Shown in pieces: positions 52,501-64,000 of a stretch of DNA of 64,000 bases (its first letter is position 1; each line of letters opens with the position of its first letter). This stretch comes from Mytilisepta virgata (Eukaryota; Mollusca; Bivalvia; Mytilida; Mytilidae), in assembly GCA_028015205.1 (NCBI GenBank), contig CM051518.1, positions 52,438,372 through 52,502,371 on the forward strand, written 5' to 3'. Under the pieces are notes generated by a model. The model ran no database searches. It was given only the letters and a program-made list of their open reading frames with translations, and was not told where the DNA came from. A program made the position numbers and the translations under genes.

Positions 52501-55357
52501 TTAAACTGAATCGATTGAAAATGTGACCGATATTAGCTTAATTTTATGATCTCATCACATGATCCATTGAGAATTTACATTGATTGTTTTTTATTTTGGT
52601 TAATAAGGCCACACAAAATTGATTTTAATTTCTTTGGATTTTTTAAGGTTAAATATAGGTGCGAGCGAGCAAATTTTTTTTCTAACGGAACGTTTTTTTC
52701 AGGCGCCATTGAATATCAAACTTAAGTCTGACACAACTTTTTATTATTAATTTGGATAAGGGGCGAATTTTGAGCTCATAATTTTAAAATGAAGCGGCAA
52801 AAAACTCGCAGCTTCAAAATCCAACCTAAAAATCAATTTGGTTTGGCCTAATTTGTAAGAGATTTAACGGCGAATATTTCAGCCAAAATGAAGCATTATC
52901 AGCTCCCACTGTGTGAAAAATGTTCCCGTTATCAAAGATCCTTACGGATCTTTACACTCATGCTTATCTCTCGCATGCAATAATTTTTTTGTTAGAAGTT
53001 TTAATGTTGTGATAACGTTTTAACGCACTTTGAAATAAAAAATGTTTTCAAATTACGCGGAGTTGGTCCACTTGACGCACTTTGATTTTTTTAATATTTT
53101 CACGGGACTATAAGGATACAGTTCATGGCATAACATAAATTTCGGAGCAAGACTTCCATTACTATATTACCAAGGAATTTGTATTTTTGCTATACAAATC
53201 ATTCATCGACAACATGAAAATCAAACATTGTCATTCAACAAATTATAAATAAAATCCGCAACTCCATACAGAACGCAAAAAGTAAATAAATAAATAAATA
53301 AAATGGTCAATAAATAATAAATAAAAATTAATAAAAAAATAATAATAACATTAAAATTGAAAAATATACATCAGATGAAAGAAATATATTTGTTGTTTGT
53401 CCTGTAATTATGATCTGCAATACATAAACGTTATCGAACGCTGGACGTCATGATGTTGCCTAAAAAATCATCAAAATTAGTACCTTGATATTATCTTCAG
53501 CAGCAGATACAATAAAATCAAGCATGGGTACCCCCAAATATTTTTATATCACCAGAAAGCTAGTGGATGAGGCAATATAATATTAGTTTTTCAAGAAACT
53601 GTAGGGTTAACGTCAGTGGTTTTAATAGACTTTTCGCGCAAAATTGTCGAAAAAATGACGTTTTCCCTATATATCCTATGTTAAAAGTTAATTTCAGGAC
53701 GCATTTTCAAAGGGTTATAGCAAAAAAATAAGCATGGGTACCCCCCTTTTTTATTTCATATTCCAATGTATTTCGATTAGCTTTACATACTGACAAAAAA
53801 TTAGAAAACTGTAGGATACTTTCAATTACTTCGCCTTGACCTTTATTATGAATGTTAGTTGAATGAACCGCATTTCATTATAATGACAAGAGTTCTAGAG
53901 ACCAAGATATTAATCTGTTGAATTATTCATCTCATGAATATTCATTAGTAATTTGCATATTAATCTCAATGTGTATTTTTGAAATCTCAGTGTGTAATTA
54001 ACAATTCTCAGTGTGTGTTTTCCAATTTATTTTATCTCAATGTGTCTTTTTAAAATCTCAGTGTGTAATTTTAATTTCTCAATGTGTTTTTCATTTTTTT
54101 TAATCTCAGTGTGTAATTTCGATTTCTCAGTGTGTTATTTTAGGTTTTTAAATCTCAGTGTGTAATTTTTTCGAAAAAAGGGTTTAAACATTGTTTTGAC
54201 GAGAACGGCTTGCCAAAGATATTAACATAAACTGAACACAATATCGTCCTACCGAGAAAGTCGCCGTATAAATCACACCCACGGCAATAACGAATCAACT
54301 AAGAAATGTACATCCCATAGGTTCGACAACTTGGTATGTTACTGGGGAAGTTCACAATCGGAAAATTAAAATCATCACGTTTGTCATAAAGTTTTGATCT
54401 TAATCGACCATTATTATCTATGTACAATTAAAAATCTAGATATGAAGCAGAAGTTGGTGTGCTTGTGGTCTCTTTAATTTCAAGTTCATTGGAATAGATG
54501 AGATGTAGGTTATTCTTAAAGTCAGAATTATTAATTCTATATAGAGGAAACTGAAATTAAAGGACTGTGCTAGTTTCTTTTCTTTGAAGTCTTGAATTAT
54601 TTTATATTTCCAGTGTAAGGCTTTACAAACTCTGAATACACACCTGGTTTGCCAGATACTGAAATCAAATTATTATAATTCAATTTTATATGAGAGCATT
54701 TTCCCCTAAAAAAGCTTTCATAAGAAGTAACTGTCCCTCTCCTAACAACGGTATAATCACAGAGTGTGTCGTTCTTTTTTTTTCCATTCAACAATAGTTT
54801 ATTTACGTTCAGGTCAAGATAAATACTTGGTAAGATCTGGGCGAGAAAAAAACCTCTTACCTGCAGTATTAAAATAATGATGCCTCCATAATGTTCGTAT
54901 TTTTTTTAATCCACCAATGTCCCATATCGTGAACGTCACTCCTTTAGCAGGGATTATATTTTCAACGTGAAACCCAAAGGTCTGCTCCGGTTCGACAAAT
55001 TGCTTCAGTTTTATCATATACAATATTGTTGTTTTTCCTATACCAAAAAATAATTTGGAGCTCATATTTAAATAGTATTACTTTATTTTTAATGTGATAA
55101 AATAACTTAATAAAAACATTTTATGCGTGTTTTTTAAGACTTGTGTAGTAACAGCCTAAGAAAAAATAGTTCTTATGTAGTTTAAACACCCTAATAGCAA
55201 ATATAAATGAATATATATTTCTTTATGTACATAATATATAATTCAGTCTTTAATTACCTGCTCCATCTAACCCAAGCAACAATATCTTGTAAGGAACAGA
55301 ACCGTAAAGTAGCTTTCCAAATAAATGACTGTTTAGTTTCGAAGACAATACTCCCAT
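49557..55357 (-). CDS. divergent Arf-like GTPase G (switch II Gln to Leu)
   Basis: Exons 55258-55357, 54861-55037, 50520-50654 and 49557-49714, all GT-AG, give 189 residues. Motifs: Gly2; P-loop GLDGAGKT (29-36); switch I is altered to FVEPEQTFGFHVEN with Thr53 kept; WDIGG then Leu77 where Arf has the catalytic Gln; NKQD 132-135; TCALTG near 164-169. In mammalian Arf1 the matching Gln71Leu change locks the protein in the GTP form, so this product may be constitutively active or work as a non-cycling switch (inference). Intron 2 is 4.2 kb because an RT remnant and a nested 2985-bp transposon lie in it. Open sequence upstream of exon 3 (to 51003) is intron and repeat, not coding. Confidence 0.88.
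50296..50456 (+). CDS. possible orphan exon, unknown protein
   Basis: After an acceptor-like CACTTTAG a frame reads RELWYPPFGYYESIKG, then a mixed-composition stretch and VAFKLSTAINEVAFIQIVRP before TGA. The composition is protein-like and unlike the AT-rich background, but I recognise no family. It lies in intron 3 of gene G on the opposite strand and has no partner exons that I can find; perhaps a retained fragment of a captured gene. Confidence 0.25.
50790..51226 (-). pseudogene. RT-element remnant, left part
   Basis: Carries the same tail blocks as 36.5-36.85 kb: 'AACTCCCATTAAAATTCGGG'-like text, 'GGTGTCAAGTCCGATGAGGA' and 'GTGATGACGACCGTAAAAC'. It is cut at 51226 by the insertion at 51233-54217 and resumes at 54224. 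Confidence 0.65.
51233..54217. mobile_element. 2985-bp inverted-repeat element with ACACACTGAGA arrays
   Basis: The ends are inverted repeats of about 65-70 bases starting TATGGCAAGCCGTTCTCGTC and, reversed from the right, TTTGGCAAGCCGTTCTCGTC. GATATT flanks both sides (51227-51232, 54218-54223), a likely 6-bp target duplication. Next to the left end 'ACACACTGAGA' recurs about eleven times (51286-51535); next to the right end its inverse 'TCTCAGTGTGT' recurs about ten times (53965-54165). Deeper, a perfect 23-bp inverted repeat pairs 51802-51824 with 53821-53843. A frame at 51898-52164 has no recognisable domain; I see no transposase. A non-autonomous DNA transposon is the simplest reading. 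Confidence 0.75.
54224..54610 (-). pseudogene. RT-element remnant, right part
   Basis: Continues the element cut at 51226. Matches the RT region at 37005-37240 ('CATCACGTTTGTCATA', 'GAAGTTGGTGTGCTTGTGGT', 'TCTTTAATTTCAAGTTCATT') with frame-breaking changes; more decayed than the 36.8-37.3 kb copy. Confidence 0.65.
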
Positions 55358-55688
55358 TTTAATGCGTATAATACATTGACATGATATAGTAAATAAACAT
55401 AGTTATCTTAGCCGGAATAGTGACTTCCTACAAGAGTCAACCACTAAAATTTATAAAAATGGTCCATTTCCGTTTGAAATTGGAAAACAAAATAGAAAAT
55501 TTTAAAATACCTTATTTTTAAAATCTGTATAATAAGAGAAAAATCTGAATTAAAAATCATTGCATTAAACATAGATCGAGTATACTGTAAAAAATCATTG
55601 CCACCTACTTAGCTTTGATTCCTAGAAAAGACAAATTATACATTAGTTAAATACAATAAATACAATTTTTATACACTTATTTTTACTT

Positions 55689-55935
55689 TAAGGGACGTGA
55701 TCAAAAGTTCAATGTAGGATAAAAAACTTAATTCAAATAATATGGGGGTGGGGGGGGGGGGGTAAAAATCGCTGCAAGTTTTGTTATCTGACATCGATTT
55801 TTGGATATGCACATATAGGTCAATCAATTTTTCCCAAATTAAGTTTAGAGGGGGGTGGGGGGGGGGGGGGGTCAGTGAAAAAACTATGTGAATTAAGTTT
55901 TTTATCCTACATTGAACTTTTGATCTCGTCCCTAA
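55689..55935. mobile_element. hairpin MITE with G tracts
   Basis: Left arm AAGGGACGTGATCAAAAGTT and right arm, reversed, TAGGGACGAGATCAAAAGTT continue as a near-perfect inverted repeat of about 50 bases. The centre contains two long G runs on the same strand. Lies between the divergently transcribed genes G and I. Confidence 0.75.
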
Positions 55936-56288
55936 GTGAATATCATTTATTACATTTACTACAAAAAAAAAAAAATAAAAAAAAATAAAAAAACTTTTCG
56001 GTTGTGTGTTACATGGAATATTTCTTAACGATGGTCTGACCTTGAACTTTAGTTCTGCGACGTTCTGGTTCTTTTGTGTAATTTGGATGAGTTTGAAATG
56101 TCCTGCATTGTTTTTAATGTATAATTTTTATTTACTGTTCTTGTTTCTATTCTACTGTTAGTTTACTATTGAGTAAGGAGAAAAGCATGGACGAAAAACA
56201 GCTCTTTTTACCTTCAAAATACAAGGCAAAATTTTAGAATTTTTCGGTGCATAAATAGAGAGAGAATATATTTTTGTTTCAGCTACTG

Positions 56289-59009
56289 ATGGGAAAAAAA
56301 TCTTCAAAGTTTGATGAATTGTTTGCAGGTTTACCACAGGAAAATATACACATAGTGATCACAGGATTAAAACATGCCGGTGAGTATAAAAAAATATCCA
56401 ATACAGTTTTGCACGACTGTTGAACGATATTTCATCTTCAAGTTATATTCCTATAAACTTTGATACAAATTTAAAACTTTGAATTTCTTACGTGACATCA
56501 GAGATGCGTTGGTAATGTAGATTAAAGATTGTCTTATATTTAGACCCATATTATATACATTTATATTTGAAATCAGTGCCCTTTAAGGGTTGGCCGTGGA
56601 AATCGGGAAATATTGGCAGATGTCCTAAACACAACTCGGGTATAACAGTAACTTATTTTTGGCGATGCATTGTTTAAAAAAAAGATCTACTAATCCACCT
56701 GGTAGTATTAAACGGAATGCTAATGTATTTCTTAAATTTGGTTCAGTTATGATATAATTTCTCATTACGACTATGATTATAAATTCTTTAACGTTTTTCT
56801 ATTCACAGGCAAATCTACAATGTTGCGTAGAATGGAACTGAGATCAAGTATTAAAAATATCTCTGTTATTGGAATTTCAACTGTAAAATCTGGAGGAAAT
56901 GTTTGTATAACAGTATGTGATATCGCAGCTCCTGGTAGGATACGTGATATACAAGACCAATACTTGAGTGAAGCAAAAGGTATTATATGTTCTTCTGATA
57001 CAATTACATAATATGTCTGGTACATATCTTCTAGTTATCTTTATATTTGCACTGGCCTCTCATGAATACAGCCAATTTCAATTGAACTCCATGGCGAGAT
57101 ACCATTTAACTCTTTATTGGAGTGTTATTTCCGAATATTTAGTTTAATAGCTCGACAGTATCCGACCAGCAGCTATGAGAATGTTTGTTCATTTTGCTGT
57201 GAAAATGAGCCCATTTTGATTATGCTATCTAAATTATGCATGACCAACCATTTTTATCATTTCTTGATAAGTAAATGTATTTTATGGCGTGTTTTTATAT
57301 ATCAGAGGGGCCGGATATATACGGGGGGGGGGGGGGAGTTCGGATGCCGATAAAACGAGTTTATTCTGACCCTCACTAAGTGGCTGTACCCATTCAAACT
57401 AAAACGACTCTCTGTTGATTCTGTGGTTTTTTTGTACTTTTATGTTCTGAATTGACCTGTCAATTGGATGGCGTTAATTGATTGGTATGATATTTTTTTC
57501 TACGTTTCAGATTTAGTGTTTATCTGGTATTGACTTAACATTTAATATGTTTATCTGTTCAATCATTCTTAATTAAAGTAAGTACAAAAATTATGACTAG
57601 AACACCATGAATATTTAAAATCAAGTAGTTTGAATTTCAGTTGATGGTACTGATGATGTACAATTCTTTCAGCATGTCGAGGAGATATCTCAACCATCTC
57701 TTATCACAATGGCTTCGAGTGGCGGCCTGCACAATCTGTTTTGAAGACTATTTTCTCAACTAATTTAATCAGTTATATCATCGAGACATCTTATAAACCT
57801 TAACCATATCTGCCATTTCTTTCATGCTTTCAAATATTTACCGTAATAAATAATAACCGCCTCATTTGATTATCCTTACATTCAGATCACGGGTTTTTAT
57901 ATGTTGCAACTTATAACTTAGGTATTGTGTTCGTTGTCGATGCCACTAACAAAGGGGGACTTACTGAAGCTGGAATGAAACTTAAATCCTGTTTGAAAAG
58001 CAAGAAATTGTCAATGGTCCCATTGATGGTAATGGCAAATAAGAAGGATATTCCAGGTAAAAGCATAGTATTGTCAATCTTATACAGGTACATTTCATAC
58101 ATAATATGAAAAAGTAAAAAGTTATGAATACAAATGAAAAAAATATGGCCATGCTATACGAGACATCTTTATGGAGAAGCCAGTGTAAATTACGTATAAA
58201 ATGAGGATGGAACTAGAAACATTACATAAAATTGTGGTAAGATATATTAACACATGCCAGAGAAATTATAAAACTGATTTTTGAAATAAGTCTACAAAAT
58301 TTCTCACTATATTTGAAGGTGAAATGCTTTCAAACACACCTGTTTTAATTCTATAATCAATTCCCAAAACAAATTTTGGCATTCATATTTAATTGTTAGC
58401 AATCACTGAATATTGTCATTGGGGCTTTTTTTTTTAATGCTAAATAGTTACTTGTCTGTGAAATATACTTTTATTGATCTGGGTACTGTTTCACTAAGTC
58501 GTAGGAGTTACGACTGATCGTAAATCCGTTGAATGTGTACAAGTAACGCTTATGACCTTAGTGGAACAGTACCCTGAGTCTTAACTTAGACGATCGTTGT
58601 TATAAATATTACGTGATAACAGTTTTGATGCAAAAGATATACATTTCGTCAAATTTAGACTCGAACAACAAATAAAACTTTACATTTAATAAAATCAAGA
58701 ACGTATAAAATAACACGTTTTATATATGTAGATATATTGAGAAGAGAGGTATATCAAACCATTTTGTATGAAAACGAAAATACATGGAGTATTTATTACT
58801 AACATCCTATCAAATATTAATATGTTATCAATTTGAATTTTACAGAAGCAATGGAGATTCTTCATATTTCAGCCCATCTTGGGCTGTGTGATTTGGAGAG
58901 GATGTGGGACATCATAGAAACATCGGGTAAAACTGGTGATGGTTTGTATGAAGCCATGCAAGGACTCGTCGATATGATCAAAATTCGGGGAAAAGAAGCA
59001 AAATACTGA
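56289..59009 (+). CDS. highly divergent Arf-like protein I
   Basis: Exons 56289-56379, 56809-56979, 57922-58056 and 58846-59009, GT-AG throughout, with the cluster's exon phases, give 186 residues. Family traits: Gly2, P-loop GLKHAGKST (26-34), FVVDAT, NKKD 127-130, SGKTGDGLYEAM near the G5 loop. Switch I lacks the PTIGF text (it reads ISVIGIS) and switch II WDVGGQ is CDIAAP, so Asp68 stays but the Gly-Gly and Gln are gone. Nucleotide binding seems possible, while normal switching and hydrolysis do not. Exon 2 is two codons short. An intact frame over four exons argues for function. It is the only cluster member on + and is head-to-head with gene G. Intron 2 carries a 246-bp copy of gene J's 3' end. 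Confidence 0.85.
57593..57838. repeat. 246-bp copy of gene J 3' end
   Basis: Matches 59191-59436 with two differences by eye. The source covers the 3' flank and the last ~60 bases of exon 4 of gene J. The copy lies in intron 2 of gene I, antisense to it. A third, shorter copy of the flank is at 61874-62000. Confidence 0.92.
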
Positions 59010-59375
59010 TATAGTCAGATACTGAATGTAGGCAGCAACTTGTTCATATGATGATACATTTAGTTGTAAATAAAAGAAAATCTAGGCTACAAAACTACAC
59101 AAATATGTATATTTTTAATACAATATTTGAATAATAACCTTATCGGCAATATATCAGTTACCTTATAAAAACAGAAAATTATAAAAGAAAATGACTAGAA
59201 CACCATGAATATTTAAAATCAAGTAGTTTGAATTTCAGTTGATGGTACTGATGATGTACAATTCTTTCAGCATGTCGAGGAGATATCTCAACCATCTCTT
59301 ATCACAATGGCTTCGAGTGGCGGCCTGCACAATCTGTTTTGAAGACTATTTTCTCAGCTAATTTAATCAGTTATA

Positions 59376-61134
<1,759 letters not shown>

Positions 61135-61289
61135 TCTGTCTGTAATTTTGTATTACAAATATGTTCTTTACTTCTTGATATTTTTAATAACCCTTAATGT
61201 AGAATTTTGTATTTATATACATTTGGAAAAAAAGATATTTCATCATTTATTACACTGAAACTAAACCAGGTTGAATAAACCAACAAATT

Positions 61290-61312
61290 ACTTCCAGCAT
61301 GGCAAATTTGAC
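61290..61312 (-). promoter_or_regulatory. conserved upstream block of Arf gene J
   Basis: CTTCCAGCATGGCAAATTTG on +, 156 bases before the ATG; one base differs from the block upstream of C and F, although the surrounding flank is otherwise diverged. Confidence 0.6.
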
Positions 61313-61873
61313 GGAAATCCCGTGTTTAAATGTGACGTATCGATTTTGTAAAACTATAATTAGAAATTATTTATAAGTTTTTGTGACCGAACATATAACA
61401 CGTGATCGAATTTTTAACGAAACATAAACAATTTTTACAGTAAATCGAACTTTAATTTCAAACGGCACTCTTTCTTGAAATTGCAGAAAGATAGAAATTT
61501 AAGAATCAAGAAGCCCTCTAATAAGTTTGAAAAAATATTAGGGCATAACTTGTATATGTGCCCTCATAAGATATTTAATATAACTACCAAAATAAGTTAG
61601 TAAAATTTACCCTAAATATTTTACCACAAATCTTTATTCTTGAAAATTTCCCTTTTTCCCAGTCACTACTACATCTGTACTAAGGGGACGACCATTTGAT
61701 ATTATGGGGGGGGGGGGGGGGGGGCAGGAGGATTTGTTTTGGATGGGTTATTTATTTTTGTGGAAAATAAAGACAGATTATTTATTTTCTGCACAGTTGA
61801 AGCATGATTTTTCATTATCAGTAAAACAAGGGACTGATTATTTATTTTCACAATTATATTTATAATATTTACC

Positions 61874-62000
61874 ATATATCAGTTACCTTATAAAAACACA
61901 AAATTATAAAAGAAAATAACAACTATGACTAGAACACCATGAATATTTAAAATCAAGTAGTTTGAATTTCAGTTGATGGTACTGATGATGTACAATTCTT
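61874..62000. repeat. third copy of gene J 3' flank
   Basis: Matches about 59151-59275, stopping before the exon; sits inside the G-tract-ended element at 61681-63429. Confidence 0.85.
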
Positions 62001-62842
62001 ACAAATAAATAACATAGTCAAGGTTGTATCTGTTCGGAATTTTGGCTGTTCCACCTTGCAGTCTCAGTCCCTGTCCAGCACTGTGGTATTCTTTAAGACC
62101 ATCATAAAGATACTATTTGTTATTGTGTTTGATGCTAGCACAAAAATGGCCACCATTGCCATAAATCTATGCACCAAGTTCATAACTGCAAAATCAAGAA
62201 ACTGAATTATAGGTGCAAATAGAAATATGCAATGTTTATAATGCATGCTTGTACATTCATGTTGTATTGTGTATTGCTCTGATTAAAGACAAGGATATAG
62301 GAAAATCAACGGTGTTTCCAGGATAACTGAAAGGGGGGTGTACAATAAAACTTTGGCCGAACGGAGCGAGTCGAAAATTTTTTTTGACTTTTGGGACTTT
62401 TTTTTGCTAAAAAACATAAAATAATTGTGAAATGCACTAATGTAACGGTTCCTGACTTGGAGCATGTATATTTTATAGTTAAAGTGTCAGGGTTTGATAT
62501 TTTTTATGCCGAATTCTCTCCATTAATTGTCTATGGTATATTAAATTATTATGATTGGATGGATCTTAACAGCAGTAGACCAATAACGAGAAATTCCAAA
62601 TTCTAGGGTATAAGGCGTTACTTAACATTTCAATAGTCTTTTAAAGAAATCAGAGTATGTGTTTAATTAATGAATATGATAAATTGCCATATTTAACACA
62701 ATATAAGCAGATTACAATAGTTTTTGTTTTTTTTTAAAAGGGAGGGGGGGGCGTACGCCCATTACGCCCTCACCTGGACCCGCCCCTGAAAATGGAATGC
62801 AGATATATATTTCTGAAGTTTAAGTTAAATGTACCAGTATGT

Positions 62843-62846
<4 letters not shown>

Positions 62847-62891
<45 letters not shown>
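62847..62891. repeat. (TA)n microsatellite
   Basis: About 22 TA units; the reading frame through it is an artefact. Confidence 0.93.
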
Positions 62892-62893
<2 letters not shown>

Positions 62894-63429
62894 AGTTTAT
62901 ACTTACATTTTATAAATTCAATGAGATGAAATACATTGTGTACCATTTAATCCAAATTAATCATCATCCTCTGGAAGTGAATCTTCTGAATTCAAAACTG
63001 CATATATTGCATACGTACAAAAAACAATATAGGTTAAAATGGGAAAAGGTATTAAAGTGAGACAATATACCTCAAGTGAAATGAAACCCATTTTCAGACA
63101 TTTCAAAAACATGAATATTTATATATGGTGTAGTTTATATATTATTAAAAAATTTGGGAAGTTTTTCCCGAAAAAAAATATGAAAAAGACGAATTTTGGT
63201 AGAATCTGGTGCCATCTCATGCTTTAAAACATGCATTTATAAAATGGTTTAAAAGACCTGCCGAGTTATTTATTTTCAGTACATTGTAGGTGAGGTTATT
63301 TATTTTCAAACTACCACAGAACAAACCATTCATTTTTGTTATTATCAAGGCTGAGTTATTTATTTTCAAAATCCTCCTGCCCCCCCCCCCCCCCCCCCCC
63401 CCCCAGAATATCAAATGGTCGTCCCCTAA

Positions 63430-64000
63430 CTGAGTTTAGTCGAAGAATTAAAAAATTCAGAATCGAAATTCAGTGATATACAAAAATTTGTTTTAAAACC
63501 CAGTTATAATTTTGGCCTGGTTAAGATCTTGCGACCAATTTGTCTGAAGCTGGCAACTTTCGGCAAATTGGCAATCAGCAAAATCACCCATCAAAATAAT
63601 TTACGAACTTTTACATTATACGAACATACACATTGTAACTAAATCAGGGAAGGGTCATTATTTATCAGCTGGGATTGGAGCAAATCTTCTGGGTAAACAT
63701 ATTTCTGTGGCAACCCCTCCCCCTTCTGTACCATGAGGAAATTGAAGACCCCCCCACCCCTTCCCATCTAAAATGAATAAGTAACGCTTTTTTCTGCTGT
63801 GTTTGTTACATATAGTTTTAATAATAAAAATTGAATACTGAAAGTAGAATTTTTTTTAAAAAGGACATGAAATGTGGTAATGTCCTTCACAACCACCCTT
63901 CTTATATTGTGAAGTAAAAACTTGGCACATCTTTAAAAATATTTAAAAGGTTAAATAATTATTGAATAAAAAATTATTCATAAATGCAAAATTGAGTAAA
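63430..64000. other. window end, nothing recognised
   Basis: AT-rich sequence with short C tracts near 63716 and 63750. No gene, RNA or element boundary that I can support. Confidence 0.6.

Larger units (their letters stand above)
61681..63429. mobile_element. G-tract-ended element with TTATTTATTTTC arrays
   Basis: Left end AAGGGGACGACCATTTGATA, then G19 and GCAGGAGGATTTTG-like text; the right end is the inverse (AGGGGACGACCATTTGATAT, a G tract, GCAGGAGGATTTTGA). The motif 'TTATTTATTTTC' recurs near both ends (about 61745-61850 and 63265-63370) in the same orientation. Inside are a third copy of gene J's 3' flank (61874-62000), a second repeat around 62290-62790 with its own G-rich end, and a TA microsatellite. 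No transposase frame. Confidence 0.65.

Noticed and set aside
55700..55930. RNA gene or terminator suggested by the strong hairpin
   Set aside because: G tracts, long arms and terminal GGGACG ends fit a MITE better than a structured RNA.

Overview
The window is animal nuclear DNA. It is AT-rich, has GT-AG introns, microsatellites, many palindromic transposon remnants and a chromodomain-bearing Ty3/gypsy element. Several dispersed repeats (the 30.5-31.9 kb repeat, the G-tract inverted repeats, the tail carrying 'AGGTGCTCCGGAA') look like families I associate with bivalves, so I infer a marine bivalve, probably a mussel. No search was run to confirm this.

0-16 kb: a 31-bp minisatellite, then two convergent carotenoid oxygenase genes (2045-3753 on + and 12569-15540 on -). 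Each has two exons, a 56-codon first exon encoding a signal-peptide-like N-terminus, and a phase-0 intron at the same place. A decayed 3' fragment of a third copy lies between them at 6558-6713. The rest is intergenic with repeat remnants.

16-22 kb: a 5'-truncated Ty3/gypsy chromovirus on the - strand. It keeps part of the reverse transcriptase, RNase H, integrase with a GPY motif, a C-terminal chromodomain behind an in-frame TAG, a polypurine tract and a 3' LTR.

23-61 kb: a cluster of Arf-family small GTPase genes that share one four-exon plan, with the first intron inside the P-loop glycine codon. Seven copies look complete: 25415-28545, 32540-33946, 38654-40843, 44798-46116, 49557-55357 and 59376-61134 on -, and 56289-59009 on +. 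There are also two clear pseudogenes (23783-24826 and 41817-43420), a dead last exon (36173-36330) and an open orphan last exon (47557-47717). Block order and flanking sequence show that about 23.2-36.3 kb and about 37.8-47.7 kb are a tandem segmental duplication whose copies lost different members. Four genes (C, E, F, J) keep canonical Arf motifs. Three diverge at the switch II glutamine (Ser, Leu, or a wholly altered switch II), so the cluster mixes ordinary and probably GTPase-impaired forms.

Transposons are nested through introns and spacers. They include a 2985-bp inverted-repeat element with 'ACACACTGAGA' arrays inside intron 2 of the Arf gene at 49.6-55.4 kb, several G-tract-ended elements with reiterated subterminal motifs, hairpin MITEs, fragments of a YIDD reverse transcriptase element, and the 3' end of a non-LTR retrotransposon. 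No tRNA, rRNA or CRISPR array was seen.
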